47,049 nt of DNA from contig NZ_FUGD01000089.1 in NCBI RefSeq assembly GCF_900162815.1, positions 1 through 47,049 of the forward strand, given 5' to 3'. Origin of the DNA: Psychrobacter pasteurii (GTDB taxonomy: Bacteria; Pseudomonadota; Gammaproteobacteria; Pseudomonadales; Moraxellaceae). Positions 9,128-19,836 of the stretch are shown piece by piece; the stretch's first letter is position 1; each line of letters starts with the position of its first letter. The notes under the pieces are model-generated. The model had not been told where the DNA came from. It did no database searches and saw only the letters and a list, made by a program, of their open reading frames with translations. The translations under genes were made by a program, and so were the position numbers.

Positions 9128-10618
9128 TTAAATCGCCGGATCGGTAAATAAGCCTGCCCGCTCAAAGTCTGCTGCCAATGCAAATAAAGTCGCTTCATCA
9201 TTCATACGCCCAATAAACTGCATCCCAATCGGTAAGCCCTTATTGCTCATGCCCAGCGGCACCGACATAGCCGGCAGCCCTGTGATATTTCCCAAAGTAG
9301 TAAAGGCCATTTTGCTTAATACAGGCGCACTTAGCTTCTCAACCAGGCTTGAATTATAAATCCACCTACCTAGGTTAACCCCCTTTTCAATCAAGCCCGT
9401 CACATTCAGCAGCAGCTCATCAATCCGGCTTGGAGGTAATACACCATGCTTCACGGCCACAGTAGGTACTGTTGGACACAAAATCATGTCGTATTGTTCA
9501 AGAGTAAGTCCGGTCTGGTACTGAACATCATGCCAGCCTTGCTTGGCTTTGAGCAGGTCCATCACGCTTAGCGAGCGGCCTATCATTGCCATATTTCGAG
9601 TTTGTGGCTCTAAGTTTGCCACTTGCTCCGGCCCATAGCGTAGGGATAAATCTTCCACAAAGTAAGCTGTATGAGCACAAACTACCGTGAAGAAATCTCG
9701 CCACATACGATCAACATCAATTTTTGGGGCAGCGTATTCTACTTTATGTCCCATATCCTCTAGCTGTCTTCCTGTTTTCTCTAGGACAGCCAATACCTCT
9801 TTGTCTACTTTAACCCCTGGAAATAAAGGCGTCTGCATAAGGGCAATTTTTAACGGTTTAGAAGGGGTCTTCGTGGCTTGTAAAAACTTACCCTTATCTG
9901 AAGAATCTGTCACAAAAGCAGAACCCACTTCACTTCCTGCTGTGGCATCTAACATGGCAGCGCTGTCACGCACACTACGAGTAATTACATGATCAGCCAC
10001 GGCCCCTTCCCAGCCTTCAGCATAAATAGGACCACTGGGGTTACGACCTCGGCTAGGCTTTAGACCAAACACACCACACCAAGCAGAAGGAAAGCGAATA
10101 GATCCACCCCCATCACCCGCACCTGCCATAGGCACGATACCTGCACTTACCGCTGCCGCACTACCGCCTGATGAGCCGCCACTGCTATAACCTTTTTTAA
10201 ATGGGTTATGGGTGGCACCAAAGGACTTGGGCTCTGTGGTAATGATTAAACCGAACTCTGGCGTATTGGTTTTACCAAAAGTGTTGACTCCAGTAGCTCG
10301 CATACGTCTTACCAGCTCACTATCTTCCTCCGGTACAATATGCACGCTGCGACTGCCCATTTTAATGGGCTCATCAGCAAACAAGTAGTTGAGGTCTTTT
10401 AATAGATAAGGAACGCCTGTAAAGATTCCTTGCGGTAAACCCTGCTGAGCTGCATTAAATGCCCGCTCATCAAAGCGGTGGATAATGGCGTTTAATTTAG
10501 GATTTAATTTATTGGCTTGATAGATGGCAGCTTCTAATGCCTCTTTGGCACTGATATCGCCTGATTGGATAAGCTCTGCCAATCCGATGGCGTCATACTG
10601 TGGATATTCTTTAAACAT
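9128..10618 (-). CDS. Amidase (amidase signature family)
   Basis: This 496-residue amidase-signature enzyme hydrolyses amide bonds; the substrate cannot be read from sequence. The catalytic Ser-cisSer-Lys triad is visible: Lys74 in YLLKDL, Ser149 in the [11 protein letters not shown] glycine/serine motif, and Ser173 in [11 protein letters not shown]. The spacing (75 and 24 residues) equals that in GatA. It is not GatA itself: there are no gatC/gatB neighbours, and the C-terminal half resembles 6-aminohexanoate-cyclic-dimer hydrolase-like and other stand-alone amidases. A strong Shine-Dalgarno (AAGGAAGG) precedes the ATG. No signal peptide is seen, so it is cytosolic. Confidence 0.9.
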   Translation of the reverse strand: MFKEYPQYDAIGLAELIQSGDISAKEALEAAIYQANKLNPKLNAIIHRFDERAFNAAQQGLPQGIFTGVPYLLKDLNYLFADEPIKMGSRSVHIVPEEDSELVRRMRATGVNTFGKTNTPEFGLIITTEPKSFGATHNPFKKGYSSGGSSGGSAAAVSAGIVPMAGAGDGGGSIRFPSAWCGVFGLKPSRGRNPSGPIYAEGWEGAVADHVITRSVRDSAAMLDATAGSEVGSAFVTDSSDKGKFLQATKTPSKPLKIALMQTPLFPGVKVDKEVLAVLEKTGRQLEDMGHKVEYAAPKIDVDRMWRDFFTVVCAHTAYFVEDLSLRYGPEQVANLEPQTRNMAMIGRSLSVMDLLKAKQGWHDVQYQTGLTLEQYDMILCPTVPTVAVKHGVLPPSRIDELLLNVTGLIEKGVNLGRWIYNSSLVEKLSAPVLSKMAFTTLGNITGLPAMSVPLGMSNKGLPIGMQFIGRMNDEATLFALAADFERAGLFTDPAI

Positions 10619-10675
10619 AGCCTTCCTTGCTCAGTTATGGGGATTCATGAATAGATAGCTTATACGAAAGCCAAC

Positions 10676-10708
10676 AAAAAAGCCAAACCCGAAGGTTTGG
10701 CTTTTTTT
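10676..10708. terminator. Terminator of the pirin gene
   Basis: AAGCCAAACC (10680-10689), loop CGAA, then GGTTTGGCTT (10694-10703), with A/T runs extending both sides. It lies just past the stop of the minus-strand pirin gene and before the amidase start. Confidence 0.9.
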
Positions 10709-10734
10709 AAATAGCTAATGTCTAACTAATGGTA

Positions 10735-11442
10735 TTACATAGGAACTTCCATAAGTAGTACGCGAGAGTCTTCTAAAGCTTCTACATCAAAGCCTTTGGT
10801 ATCGATAATACCCATACCATCACGAGTCTCTAATACTTCGTCACCGATTTTCACTTTACCTTCAATGATAAAGGCATAAACACCGTGCTGGTTGCCTTTT
10901 AGCTCATAGCCAGCGCTAACACCTTTGTCTAAGTTACCCATGTGGAACCAAGCATCTTGGTGAATCCAAACACCCGCATCATCAGGATGTGGAGATAAGA
11001 TTTGACCAAATTCGTTAGGCTTTAACATATCAGCGATTTTTAACTGCTGGTAACGAGGCTCTACGCCTTGCTTGTTTGGCATAACCCAAATTTGGAAAAA
11101 CTTAACCGGCTCATCAGCATTGCCATTCATTTCACTATGAGCAATACCTGTTCCTGCTGACATGACCTGAATTTCGCCACTTTCAATGATACCATTGGTA
11201 CCAATAGTGTCTTTGTGAACCAATTTACCAGAAGTTGGAATAGAAGTAATTTCCATGTCACGGTGAGGGTGAGTGCCGAAGCCTTTTCCGCCCTCTACAT
11301 GGTCATCATTAATTACACGTAATGCACCAAATCCCATACGCTCAGGATTGTAGTAGTTAGCGAAGCTAAAAGTATGTTTACTTTTTAACCAGCCGTGGTT
11401 AGCATCACCGCGAGTATTGGCTTTATGTACGATAGTTTTCAT
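10735..11442 (-). CDS. Pirin family protein (YhhW-like bicupin)
   Basis: This is a 235-residue pirin-family bicupin. The N-terminal cupin shows the metal-binding residues in FGTHPHRDMEI (two His) and GTGIAHSEMN (His and Glu), as in E. coli YhhW, which has quercetin 2,3-dioxygenase activity in vitro. The physiological substrate is unknown. The second cupin (about 130-235) ends in VLLMEVPM. The ribosome-binding region is unusual: AAGGATCCACT is duplicated head to tail just before the ATG, giving two Shine-Dalgarno sequences. It is cytosolic and monocistronic, with a strong terminator. Confidence 0.92.
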   Translation of the reverse strand: MKTIVHKANTRGDANHGWLKSKHTFSFANYYNPERMGFGALRVINDDHVEGGKGFGTHPHRDMEITSIPTSGKLVHKDTIGTNGIIESGEIQVMSAGTGIAHSEMNGNADEPVKFFQIWVMPNKQGVEPRYQQLKIADMLKPNEFGQILSPHPDDAGVWIHQDAWFHMGNLDKGVSAGYELKGNQHGVYAFIIEGKVKIGDEVLETRDGMGIIDTKGFDVEALEDSRVLLMEVPM

Positions 11443-11463
11443 AGTGGATCCTTAGTGGATCCT
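11442..11463. repeat. Perfect 11-bp tandem repeat covering the pirin ribosome-binding site
   Basis: TAGTGGATCCT occurs twice in direct succession (11442-11452, 11453-11463). On the minus strand each copy supplies an AAGGA; the proximal one is about 7 nt from the start codon. Confidence 0.9.
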
Positions 11464-11615
11464 TATTTTTTATCTATATTGCGATTTACGAGGCTATTAT
11501 ACCATCAACATATGCTTAACCAATAGGTGCAATTGTTAATTTAGGTTTAATTAGGTAAACAATTGAATGGCCTTTAAATTGACTGTTAAGATTACTTTAA
11601 ACCACTCGTATAAAG

Positions 11616-11643
11616 AAAAAAGGCAGCCTAAGCCACCTTTTTT
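11616..11643 (-). terminator. ftsK terminator
   Basis: The minus strand folds as AAAAAAGG...CCTTTTTT, with an inner TGGC/GCTG part that pairs by G-U wobbles. The plus strand would have A-C mismatches there, so the hairpin is built for minus-strand RNA, about 40 nt past the ftsK stop. Confidence 0.75.
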
Positions 11644-11682
11644 ATAAGTCTAAATACTATAAATCTACATTAGACCAAGGGG

Positions 11683-14600
11683 CTACATTAATAGCTCACG
11701 CTTACCACTTTTACCCATAGCGCTGACCAAGCCGGCCTCTTCCATCGAGTCTACAATACGGGCGGCACGGTTGTAGCCGATACTAAATTTACGCTGAATA
11801 CTAGAAGCGGATACTTTGCGGGTTTCCATAACGAAGGCCACCGCTTCATCATAAAGGGCATCATCTTCACCCGAGGTATTACCGCCCCCACTGCTGCTAG
11901 GACTGGTTAAGTCGAAGTTGCTCGCCATATTATCAATATAATCAGGGGCACCACGCTCACGCCAAGCATCACAAACTCGGTTTACCTCTTCGTCACTGAC
12001 ATACGCACCATGGACACGGTCAGGCTCAATTTGACCTGGGCCTAAGAACAGCATATCCCCGTTTCCTAACATATCCTCAGCGCCGCCTGCATCCAAGATA
12101 GTACGAGAGTCCACCTTTGAGTTAACTCGAAGGGCCGCACGCACAGGAATGTTGGCTTTAATCAGACCTGTAATAACGTCTACTGAAGGACGCTGAGTGG
12201 CCAGCATTAAGTGAATGCCAGCTGCACGGGATTTCTGGGCCAAGCGGGTAATCAGCTCCTCTGCTTGCTTACCTACCTGCATAATCATATCAGCGAACTC
12301 GTCCGCCACAATCACGATCATAGGCAGCGTCTTAAGCTTAGGCGCTTTGTCGATACTAACACTGTCATTAGGTCGCCATAGAGGATCTAGCATCGGTCTG
12401 CCTGCCTTTTCAGCGGCGATGACTTTTTTGTTAAACTCACTTAACTTACGGACTTTAAGCAAGCTCATTAACTGATAACGGCGCTCCATCTCAGCCACAC
12501 ACCAAGCTAGGCTACTGGCCGCTTCATTCATATCGGTTACCACTGGGGTCAACAGATGAGGGATGTCATTATAGTTGGCTAATTCTAACTGTTTGGGGTC
12601 AATTAGAATTAAACGCAACTCTGATGGCTTGTATTTTAGAAGCATAGATAACAGCATGGCGTTAACCAATACTGATTTACCGGAGCCTGTGGTACCCGCC
12701 ACTAGCATGTGCGGGGCACGTGCCAAGTCAGTAATAATGGGCTTACCGCCAATATCTTTACCCATGGCCATACTGATCTGGGCTTTTGGATTTTTGTAAT
12801 CCTCAGTTTGCAGCAGCTCAATCAAACGCACCATCTCACGCTTCTTATTGGGCACTTCAATACCAATATAAGGCTTACCTGGGATAACCTCCACCACACG
12901 TAATGAAGCCATAGAGAGTGAGCGTGCTAAATCTCGTGAAATACCTGTGACCTTACTGGCCTTAACCCCTGCCGCTAAATCAACTTCAAAACGAGTAACT
13001 ACTGGCCCAGGAATGGCATTAACCACTTCTGCTTTAACATTAAACTCTTGCAATTTAATCTCTAGCAGCTCAGACAACTGCTTTAGCTCCGCTTCAGTAT
13101 AGCTTGGCTTACGATCTGGATCTGGTTTATCCAAAATAGAAAGCTCTGGAATTGGCGTCAAGCTTTCACGATACTTAGCGGTCTGCATCGCACGACTGCT
13201 AGAGGCAAAAGCTGAGTCATCATGAATTTCAGGCAAGCTAACTTCTGCTTCGTCTGCCTCATCACTGTCAGGAACCATATCTTCAATATGGTTGCTAGCA
13301 CCCCCCTCTGGCGTGGCAAAGCGTATGGTTGGCATCGCTCGCGTTGGAGCTTCTTCCTTATCACTGCTAGGCTCATGCGGCTTTTTTGGATTTGAAGGTG
13401 GCGTGTTGGTGGGGGTTAAGTCTAACTCCTCATCAAGCTGAGCTTCAGTCTCTTCACTGCCCCACTCTTCTGCTACTGCCTCTGGTTCAGGCTGTGATTC
13501 ATCAGACGCTTCAACTTCAAAATTATCTGGTTCAAAATCAGTATCCGTATCCACTGCGGCAGGCTGTGGTTGCTCTATTTCTACTTCAGCCGGCTGAGTC
13601 TCTGTAGCTTCAACCTTATCACGCTCGTTAATCTCTTCAACGTCTTTTGTAACTGCTTCCACTTCTACTGATTCACTCTCAACCTCAGCCTCATCTTGAG
13701 CACTGGTCTGATCAACCGTCTCAGCAGCCTCTGTTTGTGGCTCTTCTACTTCTGATTGTGCTGTTGCTTCTTGTGGTTGTGAAGTTGAAGGTGTCTCAGG
13801 ACTATTGGCCACAGCCACTGGCAAAGCTTGCTCATCTAGCAGCTCATTAATCACATCTTGGTCATTCCAAGCAAAGCTTGGCTCTTGCTTCTTGACCACA
13901 GCCTCGGTCTTAACTGGCTGCTGCGCCGATTGTTGCTGTGTTTGTGAATCCGCTTGTTGCTGCTGCGCTTCTTGCTCACGTAGCGCCAAGATACTCTCGG
14001 TAAGTCCTGAATTTACCAAGAAATCATCCAATACATTGCTTAATGCTGGATCCGACTTCTGCGTAGTTTGTGGCTGCTGTAAGTGAGCCTCCCCTTCTTG
14101 CTCTTCGGAGCTTTCAGGCAAAGATAGCTTTAGCTGTTGGAATAAAGGAGATTCCGTCTGAGGCTGCTCTGCGTCATCAAGCACTTCTTGTGAGGCCAGC
14201 TGCTCTGCTTCTGTTAAATCATGGCCATCTTCAATAGCTTCTTGTCGTTCTGCAGAGCTGCGTCGTATGCCACTGCCAAGCCAAGACAGGCTGAAAATCT
14301 GCTTAAACACTCGCTTCCAATGAATATCAAAGGCAAAGGTTACAGTAATTAAGCTAAATACCAATAAAAATGCCGCTGCCCCGTAGACCGTCAACAGGCT
14401 AGACAAACGGGTAGCCACTTCGGCCCCTAAGATACCGCCAAAACGAGCGCCATTGTCAGTGCTGAAGCCTAATAGCTGTGGCGTGACAGCGGTAAGGCCA
14501 CAGCTGGCCAATACCAAAAACACATAAGCAATAGCTCGTAATGGACCAAAAGCTTGATCACGGCTCCACCAAAGGCATATCGCCTCGTAAGACAAAAATG

Positions 14601-14832
14601 CCATTAACCACCAGGCTGGCCAGCCCAAGAAGGTATATAACAAATCCGACAACCAAGCGCCCACAGAGCCGCCCATATTGCTCACCTGCCCCATATCGCT
14701 GCTGATACGTGACCAGCTTGGATCATTAGGGGTATAAGTTACCAAGATAACGAACAAGAATGCAGACAAAAGGACGGCAAGCAAGGTAAAAACGATTTTT
14801 TTAAGCGTATAAAGATGATGTGCCGTTATCAT
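11683..14832 (-). CDS. ftsK: DNA translocase FtsK
   Basis: FtsK is the septal hexameric motor that pumps DNA toward dif and activates XerCD, coupling chromosome segregation to division. The 1049-residue protein has four or more N-terminal membrane helices (about 10-170), then a long low-complexity linker rich in Glu, Gln, Ala, Pro and Ser (about 190-570). The RecA-like motor follows with Walker A GTTGSGKS (Lys719) and Walker B LRLILIDPK, and a C-terminal gamma winged helix that reads KOPS (about 985-1049; SSIQRKFSIGYNRAARIVD). The linker is strikingly acidic. In Pseudomonas ftsK is likewise divergent from trxB; the lolA that follows there is replaced here by a pirin gene. Confidence 0.97.
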   Translation of the reverse strand: MITAHHLYTLKKIVFTLLAVLLSAFLFVILVTYTPNDPSWSRISSDMGQVSNMGGSVGAWLSDLLYTFLGWPAWWLMAFLSYEAICLWWSRDQAFGPLRAIAYVFLVLASCGLTAVTPQLLGFSTDNGARFGGILGAEVATRLSSLLTVYGAAAFLLVFSLITVTFAFDIHWKRVFKQIFSLSWLGSGIRRSSAERQEAIEDGHDLTEAEQLASQEVLDDAEQPQTESPLFQQLKLSLPESSEEQEGEAHLQQPQTTQKSDPALSNVLDDFLVNSGLTESILALREQEAQQQQADSQTQQQSAQQPVKTEAVVKKQEPSFAWNDQDVINELLDEQALPVAVANSPETPSTSQPQEATAQSEVEEPQTEAAETVDQTSAQDEAEVESESVEVEAVTKDVEEINERDKVEATETQPAEVEIEQPQPAAVDTDTDFEPDNFEVEASDESQPEPEAVAEEWGSEETEAQLDEELDLTPTNTPPSNPKKPHEPSSDKEEAPTRAMPTIRFATPEGGASNHIEDMVPDSDEADEAEVSLPEIHDDSAFASSSRAMQTAKYRESLTPIPELSILDKPDPDRKPSYTEAELKQLSELLEIKLQEFNVKAEVVNAIPGPVVTRFEVDLAAGVKASKVTGISRDLARSLSMASLRVVEVIPGKPYIGIEVPNKKREMVRLIELLQTEDYKNPKAQISMAMGKDIGGKPIITDLARAPHMLVAGTTGSGKSVLVNAMLLSMLLKYKPSELRLILIDPKQLELANYNDIPHLLTPVVTDMNEAASSLAWCVAEMERRYQLMSLLKVRKLSEFNKKVIAAEKAGRPMLDPLWRPNDSVSIDKAPKLKTLPMIVIVADEFADMIMQVGKQAEELITRLAQKSRAAGIHLMLATQRPSVDVITGLIKANIPVRAALRVNSKVDSRTILDAGGAEDMLGNGDMLFLGPGQIEPDRVHGAYVSDEEVNRVCDAWRERGAPDYIDNMASNFDLTSPSSSGGGNTSGEDDALYDEAVAFVMETRKVSASSIQRKFSIGYNRAARIVDSMEEAGLVSAMGKSGKRELLM

Positions 14833-16193
<1,361 letters not shown>

Positions 16194-16244
16194 GCTGATC
16201 TCTATAATACGTTTATCTCTATAATAAATAAGAGCTAACATGAT

Positions 16245-16280
16245 AAAAGTGCTGATCAAATATTGATTGGCACTTTTTTT
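16245..16280 (+). terminator. trxB terminator
   Basis: AAAAGTGCTGATCAA pairs imperfectly with TTGATTGGCACTTTT, and a run of seven T follows. Confidence 0.85.
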
Positions 16281-16398
16281 GATGTTAATAAACCGCAATT
16301 ATTGCTAACGCCTATGCAATTGATATACTTGATAAATAACAGGCTTCTTGTGCCATATTACGGAGCTTAATTTATTTTTTTAATGGAGGATAAACTTT

Positions 16399-17235
16399 GT
16401 GACCTCAGACAATCAGAGCCAGTCAAATGCCTTTTCACAAAGTCAGCAAGAGTCATACGCTGCCTCCGCTTTATTTGACTGCAACTACCTGTTTCCAAAG
16501 CCTGATGTGGCAGACCCTGAAGGATTAGGCTTGATCGCTATTGGTGCTGATTTAGCACCCCAAACCCTACTATCGGCTTACTCACAAGGGTTATTTCCTT
16601 GGTTTAATGAAGATGAGCCCATTGCCTGGTGGTCTCCGGAGCCACGTTGTGTGCTGGATCCCTCCTCCTTTAGTCCCAGTAAATCCTTAAAGCGCTTAGC
16701 CAAATCAAGCTCTTGGCACTGGAGTGTCAACCAAGCCTTTGAAGAGGTTATTCACGCCTGCAGCTTACCGCGTAGCTATGCTGATGACACTTGGATTCAT
16801 GATGAGATGATACAAGCCTACACTGAGCTTCATGAGCTCGGTTACGCACACAGCTTTGAAGTCTGGGATGAGGATAACTTGATTGGTGGATTATATGGCT
16901 TAAAAATCGGCCAAATCTATTTTGGTGAGTCGATGTTTCATCGTCAAAGTAATGCCTCAAAAGTAGCGTTTTGGGCCTTAAATAATTTTTGCCAGCATAC
17001 AGGCGTTGAGCTGATAGATTGTCAGTTACCCAATCCACATTTACAAAGCTTAGGAGCAGGGATTATGCCAAGACAGCTGTTTTTGGCTGAATTGAGTGGC
17101 TGGGTATCCCAACCAAGCTTAGATTGGCATTTATTCTCTGACACTCGATATTTGGTTAATCAATTAGCACATACGATTGAGCCGACACTTAACGCGCCCT
17201 CCCCCAGCATTACCCAACCTAACCGCAAGGATTAA
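16399..17235 (+). CDS. aat: Leucyl/phenylalanyl-tRNA--protein transferase
   Basis: Aat moves Leu or Phe from aminoacyl-tRNA to N-terminal Lys/Arg of proteins, marking them for ClpAP through ClpS (bacterial N-end rule). The 278-residue protein shows the family motifs GLIAIGADLAPQTLLSAYSQG, LFPWFNEDEPIAWWSPEPR and GGLYGLKIGQIYFGESMFH. The start is GTG, supported by a good GGAGGA Shine-Dalgarno at 16385-16390. N- and C-terminal tails are longer than in E. coli (234 residues). It is followed after 5 nt by bpt, so the two are co-transcribed. Confidence 0.95.
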   Translation: MTSDNQSQSNAFSQSQQESYAASALFDCNYLFPKPDVADPEGLGLIAIGADLAPQTLLSAYSQGLFPWFNEDEPIAWWSPEPRCVLDPSSFSPSKSLKRLAKSSSWHWSVNQAFEEVIHACSLPRSYADDTWIHDEMIQAYTELHELGYAHSFEVWDEDNLIGGLYGLKIGQIYFGESMFHRQSNASKVAFWALNNFCQHTGVELIDCQLPNPHLQSLGAGIMPRQLFLAELSGWVSQPSLDWHLFSDTRYLVNQLAHTIEPTLNAPSPSITQPNRKD

Positions 17236-17240
17236 GTTAG

Positions 17241-18083
17241 ATGCATCCTTATGCAGACAATATTATGAACCGTGAAAGCATAGTACATCGGGAAAATGTA
17301 GAGAAGCAAAGCAGCTTCAACCTCTCTCCTCCTAGCCTGTGCAGCTATCTGTCCAACCAGATTTCTCAGCTGACTTTTTTGCTGTTACAGCCCACTCAAA
17401 GCATTGATTCAAAGCTATATACTCAGCTAAGCAGTCAAGGCTTTAGACGCAGTGGCAATGCTTTTTATCGACCCAGCTGCCAACACTGTGCTCAGTGCAT
17501 CTCTAGCCGAGTGGTCGTCAACGAATTTACCCCTTCTCGGCGCTATCGAAAAGTGATCAATCGCAATAAAGAAGTGAGCGTCAAATTTGTTCCTGCGACC
17601 CAGGCCACTCAAGAGCACTATGCTTTATACCAAAAGTATATCTCTGTACGTCATGCCGATGGTGATATGTATCCCCCTAGCCTGCATACTTTTGAGCAGT
17701 TCTTGGTAGACAGTCCAACAGACACTTTATTTATGGAAGTCAGAGAGCCCAATAACAAGCTCATTGCTGTGGCTGTTACCGACCAACTAAACGACGGCTT
17801 ATCTAGCATCTACACTTTCTTTGACCCTGACCCCAGTTATAATTCTCGCAGCCTGGGGGTATTTTGTATCTTGAATCAAATTGAAGCGGCAAAAAACCTA
17901 GGTCTAGAGTATGTTTATTTGGGCTTTTGGATTCCTACGGTCAAAAAGATGAGTTATAAAACGGATTACACCCCCATTGAATTATTAATAAATAATCATT
18001 GGGTTTATTTCTCCCAAACTCCTGATCATGATGAGGTACTAAGTCTAATCAGTACTTCAGCCGTAAACTTTGTGAGACGATAG
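17241..18083 (+). CDS. bpt: Aspartate/glutamate leucyltransferase (bacterial protein transferase)
   Basis: Bpt (formerly ate-like) attaches Leu from Leu-tRNA to N-terminal Asp or Glu, complementing Aat in the N-degron pathway. The 280-residue protein has the N-terminal cysteine motif in RPSCQHCAQCISSRV and the C-terminal transferase domain with SIYTFFDPDPSYNSRSLGVF and YLGFWIPTVKKMSYK. The ATG lies 5 nt after the aat stop, with AAGGA of the end of aat serving as ribosome-binding site; a second ATG eight codons later is possible. In Pseudomonas infA follows, but here the convergent rimI takes that place. No clear terminator lies in the 27-bp gap. Confidence 0.94.
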   Translation: MHPYADNIMNRESIVHRENVEKQSSFNLSPPSLCSYLSNQISQLTFLLLQPTQSIDSKLYTQLSSQGFRRSGNAFYRPSCQHCAQCISSRVVVNEFTPSRRYRKVINRNKEVSVKFVPATQATQEHYALYQKYISVRHADGDMYPPSLHTFEQFLVDSPTDTLFMEVREPNNKLIAVAVTDQLNDGLSSIYTFFDPDPSYNSRSLGVFCILNQIEAAKNLGLEYVYLGFWIPTVKKMSYKTDYTPIELLINNHWVYFSQTPDHDEVLSLISTSAVNFVRR

Positions 18084-18110
18084 AAGTATAAGACTATGAA
18101 AGTAAACCTA

Positions 18111-18623
18111 TTAATGATGGGCTAGCTCATACTGCATAATTAGCGCATCACACTTGCTTTCACCCCCTGCCTCATCTATTGGTATGGAGTAATAATCTTT
18201 ACGGATATGGATCACTTCAAACCCCATTTTTTTATACAAAGCGATAGCTGGTGTATTATCCTGTCTTACTTCTAATAAGACTCTTTCTAACTTTTTCTCC
18301 GGCATGGACTGGATTAACGCTTGTAACAAAGACTGCGCCAAACCGCGGCGCTGAAACTGAGGGTGTGTGCCTATACGTAACACCTCAGCCACCTCAAATA
18401 CACTGCTGATAATACAGTATGCCGCAACCTGTGGCTGATTATCTTCAGAGCTCAATATAGCCCAGCACTGATTGATATCTTGCTGTAATAACTCTTCAAT
18501 CTGTAGCTTATCCCAACTGTCAAACTGCACTCTGTGCTCAATATCAGCAACTTGCTGCAGCAAACTTTGATCCTGTTGATCCGCTGTAATCTGAATAATA
18601 TTCGCTTTGGAGATTAAATTCAT
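18111..18623 (-). CDS. rimI: RimI-type ribosomal protein alanine acetyltransferase
   Basis: This 170-residue GNAT protein most resembles RimI, which acetylates the N-terminal alanine of ribosomal protein S18. The acetyl-CoA loop is HPQFQRRGLAQSLLQALI, and the end contains the RimI-like LEVRQDNTPAIALYKKMGFE followed by RKDYYS. The N-terminal HRVQFDSWDKLQIEELL corresponds to the E. coli region with W at the same place. The assignment to RimI over a generic GNAT is inferred from these motifs. The gene is convergent with bpt and is separated from etfA upstream by a terminator. Confidence 0.82.
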   Translation of the reverse strand: MNLISKANIIQITADQQDQSLLQQVADIEHRVQFDSWDKLQIEELLQQDINQCWAILSSEDNQPQVAAYCIISSVFEVAEVLRIGTHPQFQRRGLAQSLLQALIQSMPEKKLERVLLEVRQDNTPAIALYKKMGFEVIHIRKDYYSIPIDEAGGESKCDALIMQYELAHH

Positions 18624-18644
18624 ACCCTAGACTCAATAAAATTA

Positions 18645-18676
18645 AAAAAGCCCTCAACCCTAAGTTGAAGGCTTTT
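18645..18676 (-). terminator. etfBA operon terminator
   Basis: On the minus strand AAAAGCCTTCAAC pairs with GTTGAGGGCTTTT (one G-U pair), followed by T residues. It lies downstream of etfA and just before rimI. Confidence 0.85.
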
Positions 18677-18750
18677 AACTATCTATTATTAACTACTTAT
18701 TATCTCTTCAGATAATAAGAAGCTAACTGCAATTACCTTGCGGCAATAAC

Positions 18751-19683
18751 TTACAGCTTGCTAGTTAACTCTGGTAAAGCGTCAAATAAGTCCGCTTCTA
18801 AGAAGTAATCAGCAACAGTTGCAATTGGTGCTTCTGGATCGTTGTTGATAGCAACGATAACTTTAGAGTCTTTCATACCTGCTAAATGCTGGATAGCACC
18901 AGAGATGCCGGCTGCGATGTATAGGCTTGGTGCAACGATTTTACCAGTTTGACCAACCTGCATATCGTTAGGTACATAGCCTGCGTCAACGGCAGCACGT
19001 GATGCACCGATAGCAGCGCCTAGCTTGTCAGCTAGTGGCTCGATGTATTTAGTGAAGTTTTCACCGTTTGCTAATGCACGGCCACCAGATACAACGATTT
19101 CAGCAGAAGTTAGCTCTGGACGGTCAGACTTAGCTAGCTCTTCGCCAACGAAGCTTGATTTGCCAGCGTCTTGAGCATTGTCTAGCTCTTCGATGGAAGC
19201 TGAACCACCTTCAGCAGCTGCAGCATCAAACGCAGTAGTACGTACAGTAACTAGTACTTTGTCTTCAGAAGTCTTAACAGTCGCTAATGCGTTACCTGCG
19301 TAGATAGGACGCTCAAAAGTATTGGCATCGATAACTTGCATTACGTCAGTGATCATGCTCACGTCTAATAACGCAGCAACACGTGGCATAAAGTTTTTAC
19401 CGTTAGTGGTTGCTGGAGCAACGATGTGGCTGTAATCGCCAGCTAAATCTTTAACTAATAAAGATACGTTTTCAGCCAATTGGTATTCATATGCTGGGCT
19501 ATCAACACAGATTACTTTGCTTACGCCAGCTACTTTTGCTGCTTGTTCAGCTACTGGCTTACAACCAGAACCTGCTACTAATACATGAACGTCGTCGCCC
19601 ATTTGAGTTGCAGCGGTAACTGTGCTTAGAGTTGCCTTTTTTAGCTCGGCATTATCATGTTCTGCATATACTAAAATTGCCAT
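18751..19683 (-). CDS. etfA: Electron transfer flavoprotein, alpha subunit
   Basis: EtfA forms with EtfB the soluble FAD/AMP heterodimer that takes electrons from acyl-CoA and other dehydrogenases to ETF-quinone oxidoreductase. The 310-residue protein has an N-terminal domain with [16 protein letters not shown] and a C-terminal FAD domain (about 195-310) with [41 protein letters not shown] and [10 protein letters not shown]. It follows etfB after an unusually long 153-bp gap containing a strong hairpin. The Shine-Dalgarno AAAGGA is clear. Confidence 0.96.
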   Translation of the reverse strand: MAILVYAEHDNAELKKATLSTVTAATQMGDDVHVLVAGSGCKPVAEQAAKVAGVSKVICVDSPAYEYQLAENVSLLVKDLAGDYSHIVAPATTNGKNFMPRVAALLDVSMITDVMQVIDANTFERPIYAGNALATVKTSEDKVLVTVRTTAFDAAAAEGGSASIEELDNAQDAGKSSFVGEELAKSDRPELTSAEIVVSGGRALANGENFTKYIEPLADKLGAAIGASRAAVDAGYVPNDMQVGQTGKIVAPSLYIAAGISGAIQHLAGMKDSKVIVAINNDPEAPIATVADYFLEADLFDALPELTSKL

Positions 19684-19737
19684 GAGATTATTATCCTTTC
19701 AAATAATTATAGAAGATTGTGATTTGGTAACTGTTCC

Positions 19738-19795
19738 TTATCGCCTGTCATCTTAGGTCTAACTTACTTTAATTTGCCTTATGACAGGCTGATAA
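19738..19795. repeat. Long hairpin between etfB and etfA
   Basis: TTATCGCCTGTCAT (19738-19751) pairs with ATGACAGGC-T-GATAA (19781-19795) over 14 bp with one bulged base. No T run follows, so it is not a normal terminator. It may set the relative expression or stability of the two subunit messages. Confidence 0.7.
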
Positions 19796-19836
19796 CCAAC
19801 AAAACTAATCAAATTTATAAGAAGTTAGTTCAACAA

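Noticed and set aside
13386..14086. Plus-strand frames opposite the FtsK linker
   Set aside because: They arise from the repetitive Glu/Gln codons of the linker and have no family features.
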